Source: Sideroxydans sp. CL21
GTDB taxonomy: Bacteria; Pseudomonadota; Gammaproteobacteria; Burkholderiales; Gallionellaceae
Assembly: GCF_902459525.1 (NCBI RefSeq)
Contig: NZ_LR699166.1
Location: 218,501 to 282,500, forward strand
DNA length: 64,000 nt
Direction: 5' to 3'
A program made the position numbers and the translations under genes. Of this stretch, positions 55,555-64,000 are shown piece after piece; within the stretch, counting starts at the first letter, position 1; the number at the start of each line of letters is the position of its first letter. The notes under the pieces were generated by a model, which did no database searches, was not told the DNA's origin, and was given only the letters and a program-made list of their open reading frames with translations.

Positions 55555-56286
55555 CTATTCTTCCAGTAGGCGCTTGATCACCGCCCCTGCCAGCATGAAG
55601 CCGAACAGCGGCGGCATGTAGCTGATGGTGCCGTTCACCGCGCGCGGACGACCCCGGCCCGTTGGCTCAGGCGGCAGCGGCGCGCTCGGATGCTCGTCCG
55701 AAAATACCGTCAATATGCCCTTGTATATCCCGTGGTGTTTGCGCAACTTGAGCCGCATCTGTTTCGCCAGCGGACACATATCCGTTTTGCCGATGTCTGC
55801 CACCTTGATGTGGGAAGGGTCAAGCCGGTTGCCCGCCCCCATGCTCGACGCGACTTTCAGGCCGCGCTTGTGGCTTTCCACCACCAGCGCAACCTTGCAG
55901 GACAGGGAATCAATGCAGTCCATCACGTAATCCACGTCGCCGGGCACCAGGTCGTTCACGTTGTCGATGGTCAGAAAATCGTACAACAGCGTCACTTCGC
56001 ATTCCGGGTTGATGTCGGCGATGCGGGCGCGCATGAGTTCGGCTTTGGATTGCCCGACCGTGGAAAGCAGGGCGGGCAATTGGCGGTTGATGTTGCTGAC
56101 TCCCACTTTGTCATGGTCGAGCAGGGTCAGCCGGCCGATGCCCGCGCGTGCCATAGCTTCGGCGCAATAGGAACCTACGCCGCCGAGCCCCGCAATGAAA
56201 ATATGCTTGCTTTTGAGTTTCGCGATACCTTCATCGCCAAGCAGGATGTGGGTGCGGGTGAATTGGGGCGGGGTGGGGTTGTTCAT
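55555..56286 (-). CDS. tcdA: tRNA threonylcarbamoyladenosine dehydratase (TcdA)
   Basis: 243-aa ThiF/E1-like enzyme. ATP motif GLGGVGSYCAEAMARAGIGRLTLLDHDKV (about 34-62) and CIDSLSCK (about 122-129; dehydratase Cys pattern), HNINRQ-like SNINRQLPAL. Converts t6A37 to cyclic ct6A in tRNA, acting after TsaC-family enzymes (a TsaC is at 3768-4325). C-terminal helix MPPLFGFMLAGAVIKRLL. Confidence 0.95.
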   Translation of the reverse strand: MNNPTPPQFTRTHILLGDEGIAKLKSKHIFIAGLGGVGSYCAEAMARAGIGRLTLLDHDKVGVSNINRQLPALLSTVGQSKAELMRARIADINPECEVTLLYDFLTIDNVNDLVPGDVDYVMDCIDSLSCKVALVVESHKRGLKVASSMGAGNRLDPSHIKVADIGKTDMCPLAKQMRLKLRKHHGIYKGILTVFSDEHPSAPLPPEPTGRGRPRAVNGTISYMPPLFGFMLAGAVIKRLLEE

Positions 56287-56350
56287 GACGAGAAAGCGGA
56301 AATGGGGTTCTTGTGTTCAACCATCGGGCTGCAGGCGGGAGCGAAAATGA

Positions 56351-56836
56351 TCAGAAGATGTACAAAGCGCTGAGGGTGAGCGGATAGGCCAGCCCCGACA
56401 TCCGGCCATCGGCAGAAGCCGCATAATTGATGCGGTTCAGTTCCGTACGGAATGCCAGATGACTGTTCACCCGGTACTGCCCGCCCACGCCGAAGATGAC
56501 CCCGTTACCATAGCCAACTTTGGAGGCATACAAGCCATTGCCGAAGTCTGTGGTCGCCTTGCCGAAACCCAAACGAAACAGCAGGTTGAAATCCTTGGCC
56601 GGAGTGGCATTCTGAACCAGGGACAAGCCTACAAATTTGGCCGGATTGTTGCCATTTACATTGCCCAGCTTGATTGAACTGATTTCCAGCACGTCTATAT
56701 CTGTTCCTGCGCCGAGACTGAAATTGGCCCCGCCGGTACTGGCGCCACCGGCCACATAGAATAGCCCGGAGTCGTCAGCCATTGCGCCGAGAGACAGGGT
56801 TGAGAAAACGAGTGCAACACAATGCAATTTCTTCAT
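56351..56836 (-). CDS. Small outer-membrane beta-barrel-like protein
   Basis: 161 aa with a signal peptide (CVALVFSTLSLGAMA). The mature part alternates polar/nonpolar strands rich in Gly/Asn (NFSLGAGTDIDVLE, FGLYASKVGYGNGVIFGVGGQYRV) and ends LSALYIF, an aromatic C-terminal residue typical of outer membrane barrels. About 150 residues suggests an eight-strand OmpA/OmpX-type barrel. No specific function. Confidence 0.75.
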   Translation of the reverse strand: MKKLHCVALVFSTLSLGAMADDSGLFYVAGGASTGGANFSLGAGTDIDVLEISSIKLGNVNGNNPAKFVGLSLVQNATPAKDFNLLFRLGFGKATTDFGNGLYASKVGYGNGVIFGVGGQYRVNSHLAFRTELNRINYAASADGRMSGLAYPLTLSALYIF

Positions 56837-56920
56837 TTAAATTCCTTGGCTGGTTCGATACGGCCTTGAGCAAGGCGGACATTATCAGAATATAAACGGG
56901 CTTCCCGCTTTCGTGGCATT

Positions 56921-57703
56921 TTATTGTGCGGCGGGCGTCTTCAGTTTCGGCAGTACGGACAATACATTCTCCGAGGTGATGCGCGCAATATCCTCCAGCG
57001 GCAACGCGCGCAATTCCGCGAGCGTTGCGGCGATGCGCGGCAGGTACTTCGGTTCGTTCGGCAGTCCTCGCTCCAGAAAGTCGGGCGGAATATCCGGCGC
57101 GTCGGTCTCCAGCACGATGCTGTCCGGCGGCAGGGTGGCGGCGAGTTCGCGCAATCGTGTCGCCCTCGAATAGGTCATCGCGCCGCCGAAGCCAAGCTTG
57201 AAGCCGAGCTTGATGAATTCATCCGCCTGCTGCCGGCTGCCGTTGAAGGCATGGGCGATACCGCCGCGTACCCTGATCTGGCGCAGGTGCTTGAGGATAG
57301 TGTCCTGCGCGCGGCGGATATGCAGCAGCACCGGCAGGTCGAAGTCGCGCGCCAGTTTCAGCTGCCCGACAAAGAAATGCTCCTGCCGCGCCTGATTGTA
57401 ATGCGGGATGAAAAAGTCCAGTCCGATCTCGCCGATGGCAACCGCCTGGTGCTGTTTCAGAAAATCTCGCATCACATCCAGGTCGACCGGCGCGGCATCG
57501 TCCGTGTACATCGGGTGGATGCCGTAAGCGGGTGAGCAGTTCGTATATTGTTCGCACAGTTTGCGCACGGTGTCGAAGTTGGACCGCGCTACCGAGGGGA
57601 CGACAATACGGTTCACGCCAGCCGCAAGGGCATCGCGCACGATGTCGGCTTGAGTGTTGCCGAATTCGGCGGCGTCAAGATGGCAGTGGGTGTCGGTGTA
57701 CAC
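56921..57703 (-). CDS. tatD: TatD family metal-dependent hydrolase
   Basis: 260 aa TIM-barrel. DTHCHLDAAEFG (metal ligands H6, H8), EIGLDFF, HIRRA and HAFNGS, and SIVLETDAPDI are the TatD signatures. TatD-type enzymes are 3'-5' exonuclease/DNases, roles in repair and DNA fragmentation are known. Stands alone between the small outer-membrane protein and aroC. Confidence 0.95.
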   Translation of the reverse strand: MYTDTHCHLDAAEFGNTQADIVRDALAAGVNRIVVPSVARSNFDTVRKLCEQYTNCSPAYGIHPMYTDDAAPVDLDVMRDFLKQHQAVAIGEIGLDFFIPHYNQARQEHFFVGQLKLARDFDLPVLLHIRRAQDTILKHLRQIRVRGGIAHAFNGSRQQADEFIKLGFKLGFGGAMTYSRATRLRELAATLPPDSIVLETDAPDIPPDFLERGLPNEPKYLPRIAATLAELRALPLEDIARITSENVLSVLPKLKTPAAQ

Positions 57704-57832
57704 GTTAATTCACGTTCGGATCGATATTGCCAGCCGCGGCAGTCATCAGTATGGCTCTCATCAAGGACTCTCATGGGTCTGCACGATGTTGCGTATGGTA
57801 AACTCCAAGCACTGATTTAGCGAGATAACATC

Positions 57833-58927
57833 ATGTCTGGAAACACATTCGGTACTTTGTTCACCGTCACCTCTTTCGGCGAATCGCACGGTCCGGCCAT
57901 CGGCTGCATCGTGGACGGTTGCCCGCCGGGACTGGAGTTGAGCAAGGAGGACGTCCAGCTCGACCTCGACCGCCGCAAACCCGGCACTTCCCGCCATGTC
58001 ACCCAGCGCCGCGAATCGGACACGGTGGAGATACTCTCCGGCGTGTTCGAAGGCAAGACCACCGGCACACCCATCGCGCTGCTGATCCGCAACGAGGACC
58101 AGCGCAGCAAGGATTACGGCAGCATCGCCGACACCTTCCGTCCCGGCCATGCCGACTACACCTACTGGCAGAAATTCGGCATCCGCGACCATCGCGGCGG
58201 CGGCCGCGCCTCGGCGCGGGAGACGGCGGGGCGCGTGGCAGCGGGTGCCATCGCCAAGAAATGGCTGAGCGAAAGATACGGTGTAGAGGTGCGCGGCTAT
58301 CTCGCGCAACTCGGCGAAATCGAGATCCCGTTCAAGAGCTGGGGAGATCTGCATGAGGAAGGTAACAGCTTCTTCGTTGCCGATGCGAGCTACATCGGGC
58401 AGCTGGAAGACTACATGGACGCATTGCGCAAATCCGGTGATTCCATAGGCGCCAAACTCGCCGTGGTGGCGCACAACGTTCCCGTGGGCTGGGGCGAGCC
58501 TGTGTTCGACCGGCTCGATGCCGATATCGCCCATGCATTGATGGGGATTAATGCGGTGAAGGCCGTGGAGATTGGTGCAGGCTTCGCTTGCGTGACCCAG
58601 CGCGGCAGTGAACATGGCGACGAGCTCACGCCGCAAGGTTTTTTGACGAACAACGCGGGCGGCGTCCTTGGCGGCATCTCCACCGGGCAGGACATCGTTG
58701 CGCATTACGCCATCAAGCCGACTTCGAGTATTCGCATTGAACGCAACTCCATCAACAAGGCGGGGGAGGCGGTGAAGGTTTCTACCGAAGGTCGGCATGA
58801 TCCCTGTGTTGGGATTCGGGCTACGCCGATTGCGGAGGCGATGCTGGCGTTGGTGTTGATTGATCATGCTTTGCGCAATCGGGCGCAGAATGGGGATGTG
58901 GTTTGTGAGACGCCAAAGTTGAGATAG
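57833..58927 (+). CDS. aroC: Chorismate synthase
   Basis: 364 aa. [16 protein letters not shown] near residues 12-27, [26 protein letters not shown], and [24 protein letters not shown] are the three family signatures. FMN-dependent 1,4-elimination of EPSP to chorismate, end of the shikimate pathway. ATG start; intergenic gap of about 130 nt upstream holds nothing else recognisable. Confidence 0.98.
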   Translation: MSGNTFGTLFTVTSFGESHGPAIGCIVDGCPPGLELSKEDVQLDLDRRKPGTSRHVTQRRESDTVEILSGVFEGKTTGTPIALLIRNEDQRSKDYGSIADTFRPGHADYTYWQKFGIRDHRGGGRASARETAGRVAAGAIAKKWLSERYGVEVRGYLAQLGEIEIPFKSWGDLHEEGNSFFVADASYIGQLEDYMDALRKSGDSIGAKLAVVAHNVPVGWGEPVFDRLDADIAHALMGINAVKAVEIGAGFACVTQRGSEHGDELTPQGFLTNNAGGVLGGISTGQDIVAHYAIKPTSSIRIERNSINKAGEAVKVSTEGRHDPCVGIRATPIAEAMLALVLIDHALRNRAQNGDVVCETPKLR

Positions 58928-58941
58928 AGGTCATTTATCCT

Positions 58942-59277
58942 GTGGCTCATAAATATTTGATACGACCAATGTACTCAATTACGTCGCAAGCTGCTGACTT
59001 TATCTATACATGGTCGAATGTGTTGCTCGTTCTTGGCGCAACACTTGCGCTGATTGGAACTGCGGGCGTATTTTGGAGCGGTGGAGTGCGGGAAAAATTT
59101 GCCGATGAACGCATTTCTGCTAATGAGGCGGAGACAGCGAAAGCAAAGGCCGAAACAGCTCAGGCTAAGCTTGAACAAGAACGTCTTAAAGAGCAACTTG
59201 CTTGGCGAGAGGTAACGCTACAACAAGCTAAAGTCCTGCAACAACAGCTTAAAATTTACCAATGCAGATTACCATAA
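58942..59277 (+). pseudogene. Membrane-anchored coiled-coil protein, N-terminal part of a probably split gene
   Basis: Up to 111 aa from GTG 58942. One membrane helix (VLLVLGATLALIGTAGVFW, about 28-46) followed by a coiled coil of Ala/Glu/Lys heptads (EAETAKAKAETAQAKLEQERL). It ends in an unlikely IYQCRLP. The following 59262-59591 ORF, in another frame and overlapping by 16 nt, looks like the missing soluble C-terminal half. I therefore read the two as one gene with a frameshift or small deletion around 59250-59280. Confidence 0.5.
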
Positions 59278-59591
59278 GTTGGGTATCTGGCGATCCAGAG
59301 GGGGCTGCATTTGCGCGGAGTCTTGGGAATGTACTTTCAAATAGCGGATTAGAAATATCAGCATTCGCACCTATGGGGTTCCTCCATGAAGAGCCACAGG
59401 GTCTTTCAATTTCAGGATCGGAACGAAAAGAAATTGAATTGCTCGCATCTGTATTAGGCAATGCCGGATTTGGCGCAATTAAGGTACGTATGGTCAGTCG
59501 AAAACCAGATGGTTCGAAATATTTCACCCATCTACTGATTGGGTATCGATCCCCGCCTTCTCTGGTAAGCGTTACCACGCCTGTCAAATAG
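59262..59591 (+). pseudogene. C-terminal half of the split coiled-coil protein
   Basis: 109 aa. TISWVSGDPEGAAFARSLGNVLSNSGLEIS and SISGSERKEIELLASVLGNAGF resemble the soluble C-terminal domain seen in longer membrane coiled-coil proteins, where this kind of D.EG...A..L...L...G pattern occurs. An in-frame TAA lies 9 nt upstream of its ATG, so it is either separate and coupled or cut off by a frameshift. No enzymatic motif. Confidence 0.45.
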
Positions 59592-59660
59592 CATGTGGGC
59601 GCAATAACCAACGGGCATTGAGCCGTATGGCTTAAAGAAAAACCGCCGGGGGTTGCCCGG

Positions 59661-60182
59661 CAGCAAGTTACCTTTCTTGTCTTGCCAAGAAAGGTAACCC
59701 AAAGAAGTCGCCCCCGGTGCGCCGCCCCTGCGGGGTTCCCTCGATATTTCACCAACAAGCGGGGCTGCGCAACTCGCCCTAACAGGGCACACAAAACGTG
59801 CCCTACCGCGGAGCTCGGACAGTGCTCGCCTAAACCTCCGCTTGTTGGTGAAATATCGAGGCGGCGCACAGGGGAAAGAAAATCAAAGGCGGTTTTGTGT
59901 GCGTTACACGCACGTCTTTGGATTTGTGCGAGGCGGGCGTTGCCCGCCTCGCTGGTTTTTGGGGTTCGGTTTTGAATTGCTCTCCCCTGTACACCGCCGA
60001 GTAGCGCAGACCAGACAGGGGTAGTCCGACGAATATGTTTGAGCACGTGGACGCGCAGCGGATCGTGCGAGTTTATGAGGAGGCCTGTCTGGTTGAGCAA
60101 CGCAGGGAACCCCGAAGGGGCGGTGCACCGGGGTCGCCTTCTTTTTGGTTACTTTTTCTTTGGCGAAGCAAGAAAAAGTGAC
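59661..60182. repeat. Nested inverted-repeat element (~520 bp)
   Basis: Outer arms: 59694-59742 and 60101-60152, about 50 bp, roughly 85-90 percent complementary. Each arm carries its own end hairpin: 59667-59698 (12-bp perfect, GTTACCTTTCTT) and 60148-60182 (13 bp, one mismatch). Inner pair: 59740-59762 and 59838-59860, 23 bp perfect, beginning CTCGATATTTCACC. Further hairpins: 59784-59804 and 59928-59952 (11-bp GCGAGGCGGGC stem, followed by a T-rich GGTTTTTGG). No convincing ORF. Similar elements exist in other proteobacteria from memory; function unknown. Confidence 0.8.
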
Positions 60183-60240
60183 TAGCTGTCGGGCTACCCC
60201 CGACGTTGTTGGTTTTAAGATAAGCGGGAATACACCGAGT

Positions 60241-60280
60241 GTTCCCCCACCCTAGCCCTCCCCCGGTGGGAGAGGGAACA
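60241..60280. repeat. GTTCCCCCACCC...GGGAGAGGGAAC palindromic repeat copy
   Basis: GTTCCC...CCCTCCCCC-ggtg-GGAGAGGGAAC; related in style to the copies at 3673-3692 and 22936-23051. Occupies the space before the GT39-like gene. Confidence 0.65.
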
Positions 60281-60332
60281 AACCGCGAACGGGGAGTTTG
60301 GCGGAAGCAAATAAAAAGGTAGCATTGCAACA

Positions 60333-61997
60333 ATGAACATCTCCCACCAAGCCAAATGGCTAATCTTAATCACCCTGCTCATCAATGCAGCCGCCATGCT
60401 CTCCCCCGTCATCAACGGCGGCGACTCCATCACCTACGCGGCCCTCTCCCAGCACATCGCGCTCAATAACGACTGGGCGAACCTAGTGCTGGACGGCAAG
60501 GACTGGCTGGACAAGCCGCATATGCCTTTCTGGATCACGGCGTTGTCCTTCAAGATCGGCGGCATCAGCGCGTTCACCTACATCCTGCCGGGCTTTTTGT
60601 TCCACCTGATCGGCGGCTACTACACTTACCGCATCGCGCGTCTGTTCTATGGACGCGAGACGGCATGGCTGTCGTTGCTGGTATATGTGTCTGTCTATCA
60701 TTTGATGGATTCTTCCATCGAGGTGAAGGCGGAAACCTATCTGACCGGCTTCATCATGGGCGCCTGCTATTACTGGCTGCGCTACGACGCTCAAACCAAA
60801 ATCAAATATCTGCTGCTCGGTGCGCTGTTCAGCGCCTGTGCGGTGATGACCAAGGGCGTGTTCACGCTGATCACCATCACCAGCGGCCTGGTGTGCATGT
60901 GGATGTACCGGCAACAATGGCACAAATTGTGGAGCGGGAAGTGGCTGCTGGCGCTCGCGCTGTCGCTGCTGTTCACGGCGCCGGAAGTGATCGCGCTGTA
61001 CCGGCAATTCGATATGCATCCCGAGAAAGTGGTGTTCGGGGAGACGCATGTCTCTGGCATCAAGTTCTTCCTGTGGGACAGCCAGTTCGGGCGTTTCTTC
61101 AATACCGGGCCGATCAAGAACACCAACGGCAATCCGTTCTATTTCGTGCTGGTGTTCCTGTGGGCGTTCCTGCCGTGGGTGGCGGTGTTCATGGCGGCAA
61201 TGGTTTCCGGCGTGCGCAAGTTCTTTGCACCCGACACCGAAGGGCGTGCCCGTTTTGTGTTCCTGTGCGGTGCGTTTTTTGTCACCTTTGGCTTGTTCAG
61301 TGCGACCAGCTTCCAGCTCGATCACTACACGGTGATCCTGTTTCCGTTCGCCGCGATCCTGTGCGGGAAATTCCTGCATGACTGGCTGGCGATGCGCGGG
61401 AATGGTAGTGCGCTTTTTATCGTGCAGCTGGCGATAACGATCCTGCTGGTTGCCTTGGCTGTGGGCCTGAGCGCATATGTGGCTAATCTCGTCGTGCTGG
61501 CCGTGGTGCTGACGATGCTCGCTGCCTTGCTGGTGTATGGCTATATCACTCGCAAGCAGCTGCGTGCCGGTGCCGTGCTGGTGTATCCGGTGTTCGGCAT
61601 CGCGATGCTGTACACATTTCTGGCGCTGACGAATGCGCTGACGTTCACTGCAATTAGTGTGGCGCACAATGCGAACGTGCAACTGACGGGCAAGCCGGAG
61701 GCGCCGATCTATGTGTACCAGATGGATATCGTGGCGCGCGAACTGGGGTTGTACAACCGTTCGCCTTGTTATGCGGTGGACGACGCGGCACAGTTACCCA
61801 AGACCGGACGTTATTACCTGCTGGTCAGCGGCGAGCAATTGGCGCAGATGAGCGGGCGGTTGGGGCGCATGGAACAAGTCGCGCAAGGGCGCTGGGTGGT
61901 GCATAAGACCGGCACCTTCCCGCGCTTCTTGCGTCTGGCCAAAGGTACGGAACCCCTGGAAGACATCCGCATCGAGCAAGTCGATGGCGTGAAATGA
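60333..61997 (+). CDS. GT39-family membrane glycosyltransferase (ArnT-like)
   Basis: 554 aa, about 11-12 membrane helices. Initial loop NGGDSITYAALSQHI (acidic pair at about 29-30) and DGKDWLDKPHMPFWI carry the GT39 catalytic-loop pattern seen in polyprenyl-phosphate sugar transferases. Long C-terminal soluble tail (about 480-554). Acceptor is unknown. Convergent with the second GT39 gene, both after the inverted-repeat element. Confidence 0.88.
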   Translation: MNISHQAKWLILITLLINAAAMLSPVINGGDSITYAALSQHIALNNDWANLVLDGKDWLDKPHMPFWITALSFKIGGISAFTYILPGFLFHLIGGYYTYRIARLFYGRETAWLSLLVYVSVYHLMDSSIEVKAETYLTGFIMGACYYWLRYDAQTKIKYLLLGALFSACAVMTKGVFTLITITSGLVCMWMYRQQWHKLWSGKWLLALALSLLFTAPEVIALYRQFDMHPEKVVFGETHVSGIKFFLWDSQFGRFFNTGPIKNTNGNPFYFVLVFLWAFLPWVAVFMAAMVSGVRKFFAPDTEGRARFVFLCGAFFVTFGLFSATSFQLDHYTVILFPFAAILCGKFLHDWLAMRGNGSALFIVQLAITILLVALAVGLSAYVANLVVLAVVLTMLAALLVYGYITRKQLRAGAVLVYPVFGIAMLYTFLALTNALTFTAISVAHNANVQLTGKPEAPIYVYQMDIVARELGLYNRSPCYAVDDAAQLPKTGRYYLLVSGEQLAQMSGRLGRMEQVAQGRWVVHKTGTFPRFLRLAKGTEPLEDIRIEQVDGVK

Positions 61998-62022
61998 TGA
62001 AGCTTTGTTTCCCAAGTCCTGG

Positions 62023-63666
62023 TTATTGTCCGACGCGCTGATATAGCCGGAAGCGTTCGTTCTGGTCGCCTTTGCGTCCACCTTCCCAAATCTTGTCCCA
62101 GCCGATCTCGTCTTCGATGGGCTTGGCGATGCGATTGCCCTGCACCAGCAACAGGTCGCATACGCGAGTCGCTTTGGTACGCGTATTGATATCGCCGAAG
62201 TATTGCAGCATTGCAAGCTGGCTGTCGCCGATGCGCACACCGGCGATGCAGTTGTATTTTTGCGGCAGATTCGCCTTGAGGTCATCGACCATGTGGCGGT
62301 AGCTCTTGCCGGTATCCAGCCAGGGCAGCCACAGTGTCATGACGAGTACCCACAGAAGGGTGACACCGATAGCCCAGTTGATGAGCGAGCGGCGCACCGA
62401 GCGACCGACGCGCCACACCAGCACGATCCATAGCACAGTAAATGAAACGGCAATCCAGAAAGGGATCGCATAGAAGGCCGGATCAAAGCCGGGTTGGTAG
62501 TCCTTCAGCCAATGCGTGATCTTGGCATTGTTGTCGAGCAACAGGCCGGCCCAGCCCCACCATAGTGCGATGGCGAGCAGGGCGAAGGTCATGATGCCGA
62601 ACCAGTCCAGTGCGTTCGCCGCACCGCGCCGCACTGTGGAAAGTGCTGCCGTGGCGAGAAGCGAGATCGGCAACAGCATGGGCAAACCGTTCTGGTCGTT
62701 GATGTCGGGCACAAAACTCAAAACGAGAAGCATGACGATGAAACTGGTCAGCAATAGCTGGAACTCGGCTTCCTGCACCATGCGTTTGCGCGCTTCCCAC
62801 ACCGTCCACGCCGCCAGAGGCGCAGCCGGCCAAGCCATCCAGGGCAAGGCTTTCAGGTAATAGAACACTTCGCGGAAGTTGCCGCTGCGGACGTAGTCGA
62901 ACCAGCGCCCGATGTTGCGTGTCCACGCCCATTCAATGAAGAGATCGGGAGAGCGCTGGAAGAGCAGCCATGGCCATACGATGAGCCAGGGAAGTGCACA
63001 GAGCAGGGCTATGCCCAGCGTGGTGAAATATGCCCGTGTGCGCCAGTTGCGGAAAAGCAGCAGGCCGATGCTGATGAGCAGGAACAGCATCGGAGCGACG
63101 ACGCCCTTGCTCATGAAGCCGATACCAAGGCCGATGCCAATGAACACGCCTGCCAGTTTGGCGCGGCGCAGGCTGAGTGCGTAGCCGTACAGCATCATGG
63201 CGCAGCCTGTGAGCAGGGTGTTGTCGGTGAGTATCTCGTGGGCGTGCAGCAGCATGCCGAGGCAGCCGATGAGGGTGATTGCAGCAGGCCAGCCGCGATT
63301 GTTGCCGAACAGTTCCCGCCCGGTCAGGCCGACGAACAGCAGGGTGAGTGCGGTGTAGAAGCCTGTAGCCAGTCGCGCGCCATCATGCAGCGGCAGGACG
63401 GGCGCGAAGGCCTTGGCAAACAGCGCTGCAGTCCAGTAATACAGCGGCGGTTTGTCCAGATAGGGGTCGCCAGCCAGCGTCGGGACGATCCAGTCGTGGC
63501 TCTGGATGATGTGATAAATCAGCCCGAAGCCATAAGCTTCGTCCGGCTTCCACGGATCGTGTCCGATGAGTCCGGTCAGCAACCAGGTTGCGCACAGCAG
63601 GAACAGGAAGCCCGCTTTGATCGGCGTGATCTCGGGTTCTTTTAACTTGGTGTAGTAAGCGTACAT
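62023..63666 (-). CDS. GT39-family membrane glycosyltransferase (ArnT-like), second copy
   Basis: 547 aa with about 12 membrane helices. HDPWKPDEAYGFGLIYHII (about 36-54) has the acidic DE, and DPYLDKPPLYYWTAALF follows; both are ArnT/PMT features. C-terminal soluble part (about 430-547) begins near KSYRHMVDDLKANLPQ. It is similar in layout but not a near copy of 60333-61997. Its stop is 26 nt from the other gene's stop. Confidence 0.9.
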   Translation of the reverse strand: MYAYYTKLKEPEITPIKAGFLFLLCATWLLTGLIGHDPWKPDEAYGFGLIYHIIQSHDWIVPTLAGDPYLDKPPLYYWTAALFAKAFAPVLPLHDGARLATGFYTALTLLFVGLTGRELFGNNRGWPAAITLIGCLGMLLHAHEILTDNTLLTGCAMMLYGYALSLRRAKLAGVFIGIGLGIGFMSKGVVAPMLFLLISIGLLLFRNWRTRAYFTTLGIALLCALPWLIVWPWLLFQRSPDLFIEWAWTRNIGRWFDYVRSGNFREVFYYLKALPWMAWPAAPLAAWTVWEARKRMVQEAEFQLLLTSFIVMLLVLSFVPDINDQNGLPMLLPISLLATAALSTVRRGAANALDWFGIMTFALLAIALWWGWAGLLLDNNAKITHWLKDYQPGFDPAFYAIPFWIAVSFTVLWIVLVWRVGRSVRRSLINWAIGVTLLWVLVMTLWLPWLDTGKSYRHMVDDLKANLPQKYNCIAGVRIGDSQLAMLQYFGDINTRTKATRVCDLLLVQGNRIAKPIEDEIGWDKIWEGGRKGDQNERFRLYQRVGQ

Positions 63667-63889
63667 CTATGTATTTTATTCGATGATCTTGAGCATTTGT
63701 GCTGCGATGGGCTCGCCTTGTGGATAGTGTGCATACTAATCAGGCGCAGCTGGTTCCCCCATTCTTACCTAATGGCCAACGTTGCGCCAGCTTTGCGTAA
63801 GTATCACCCTGTCCGGCAGAGAACAGGGGTGGGTGGCTTGCGTTCGTTCTGGCGTTGTACTGGGCGGGGTTTTCTGTCGGAATAAAAGA
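63667..63889. other. Intergenic gap upstream of GT39 gene
   Basis: About 220 nt between the minus-strand GT39 start and the rpmE terminator. Nothing beyond a likely promoter for the glycosyltransferase gene is visible. Confidence 0.4.
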
Positions 63890-63913
63890 AAAAGGCAGCG
63901 AGCGCTGCCTTTT
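63890..63913 (-). terminator. Terminator after rpmE
   Basis: Perfect 11-bp stem AAAAGGCAGCG/CGCTGCCTTTT with a 2-nt loop; on the minus strand it is followed by TTCTTTTATT. It lies 25 nt after the rpmE stop and is a good intrinsic terminator. Confidence 0.85.
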
Positions 63914-63938
63914 GATCTTTACTCTTGATGAAGTTGCA

Positions 63939-64000
63939 TCAAGCGGCGGTCTTGGCGCCGGTGTTGTACTTGTTGCGGAATTTCTCGATGCGGCCCGCAG
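63939..64000 (-). CDS. rpmE: Ribosomal protein L31 (C-terminal end)
   Basis: Partial; the minus-strand frame ends at 63939 with AGRIEKFRNKYNTGAKTAA, which matches the C-terminal GRV-EKF-N-(R/K)Y pattern of bacterial L31. Only the last ~19 residues are in the window. Followed by a strong terminator. Confidence 0.8.
   Translation of the reverse strand, partial: AGRIEKFRNKYNTGAKTAA

Noticed and set aside
59249..60100. A 283-codon minus-strand frame in the inverted-repeat element
   Set aside because: It runs through inverted repeats and hairpins, has low-complexity shifts and no motif, and overlaps the split gene. Treated as a by-product of the repeat.

Overview
The window is chromosomal DNA of a Gram-negative bacterium, most likely a betaproteobacterium, and by gene content and arrangement plausibly a member of the Nitrosomonadales/Gallionellaceae. 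That placement is inferred from remembered gene neighbourhoods, not from a search. Most of the window is GC-rich, densely packed and made of ordinary housekeeping genes: purH/purD, hemF, moaA, ubiA, recG, ispB, tRNA-Pro, surE-pcm-nlpD, phoBR, tcdA, tatD, aroC and rpmE. Two stretches are clearly more AT-rich: 540-2340 and the non-coding 40734-41439.

Layout. 1-515 is the end of purH. 540-2340 is an AT-rich insert (small membrane protein, Sel1-repeat protein, small secreted protein) separating purH from purD. 2377-6147 holds purD, a TsaC/YrdC-type enzyme, hemF, a methyltransferase and a DUF2188-like protein. 6329-15318 on the minus strand is a long, tightly coupled formate module: an OFA-type formate/oxalate transporter, an HPP-family membrane protein, fdsG-fdsB-fdsA (soluble NAD-dependent molybdenum formate dehydrogenase), fdhD, fdsD and moaA. 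A LysR regulator (15460-16368) lies just upstream. 16479-18029 carries small accessory genes, including a 37-codon peptide gene with its own ribosome binding site and terminator. 18200-21950 is a peroxide-defence region: oxyR diverges from rubrerythrin, rubredoxin and rubredoxin reductase.

22054-28102 carries ubiA, recG and two paralogous Ser/Thr kinases with C-terminal cyclic-nucleotide-binding-like domains that bracket ridA. 28272-35035 is a translationally coupled envelope-glycan operon: heptosyltransferase-like GT9, GtrA, an ArnT/GT39-like transferase, a sialidase-like protein, an orphan membrane protein and an MFS transporter. ispB and tRNA-Pro(CGG) follow. 36325-40733 is a coupled signalling pair (HDOD-GAF-histidine kinase, then REC-PAS-GGDEF-EAL). 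41440-44613 is surE-pcm-nlpD followed by a radical SAM gene where rpoS is often found. 45335-49012 is a sodium:solute symporter with a His-rich tail, then phoB-phoR with a three-repeat Pho box.

49009-54491 is a 538-aa orphan and a 1285-aa FAD/Fe-S oxidoreductase. 54557-58927 holds thpR, a pyrimidine-dimer glycosylase, tcdA, a small outer-membrane protein, tatD and aroC. 58942-59591 looks like one gene split into two. 59640-60185 is a nested inverted-repeat element without a convincing gene. 60333-63666 carries two convergent GT39-family membrane transferases, and the window ends in the 3' end of rpmE.

The least conventional parts are the kinase-RidA-kinase block, the glycan operon (whose sialidase-like gene appears to carry an in-frame 99-bp insert), the 37-aa peptide gene and the 520-bp nested inverted repeat. 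I did not find a CRISPR array, prophage, IS transposase or recognised defence system.
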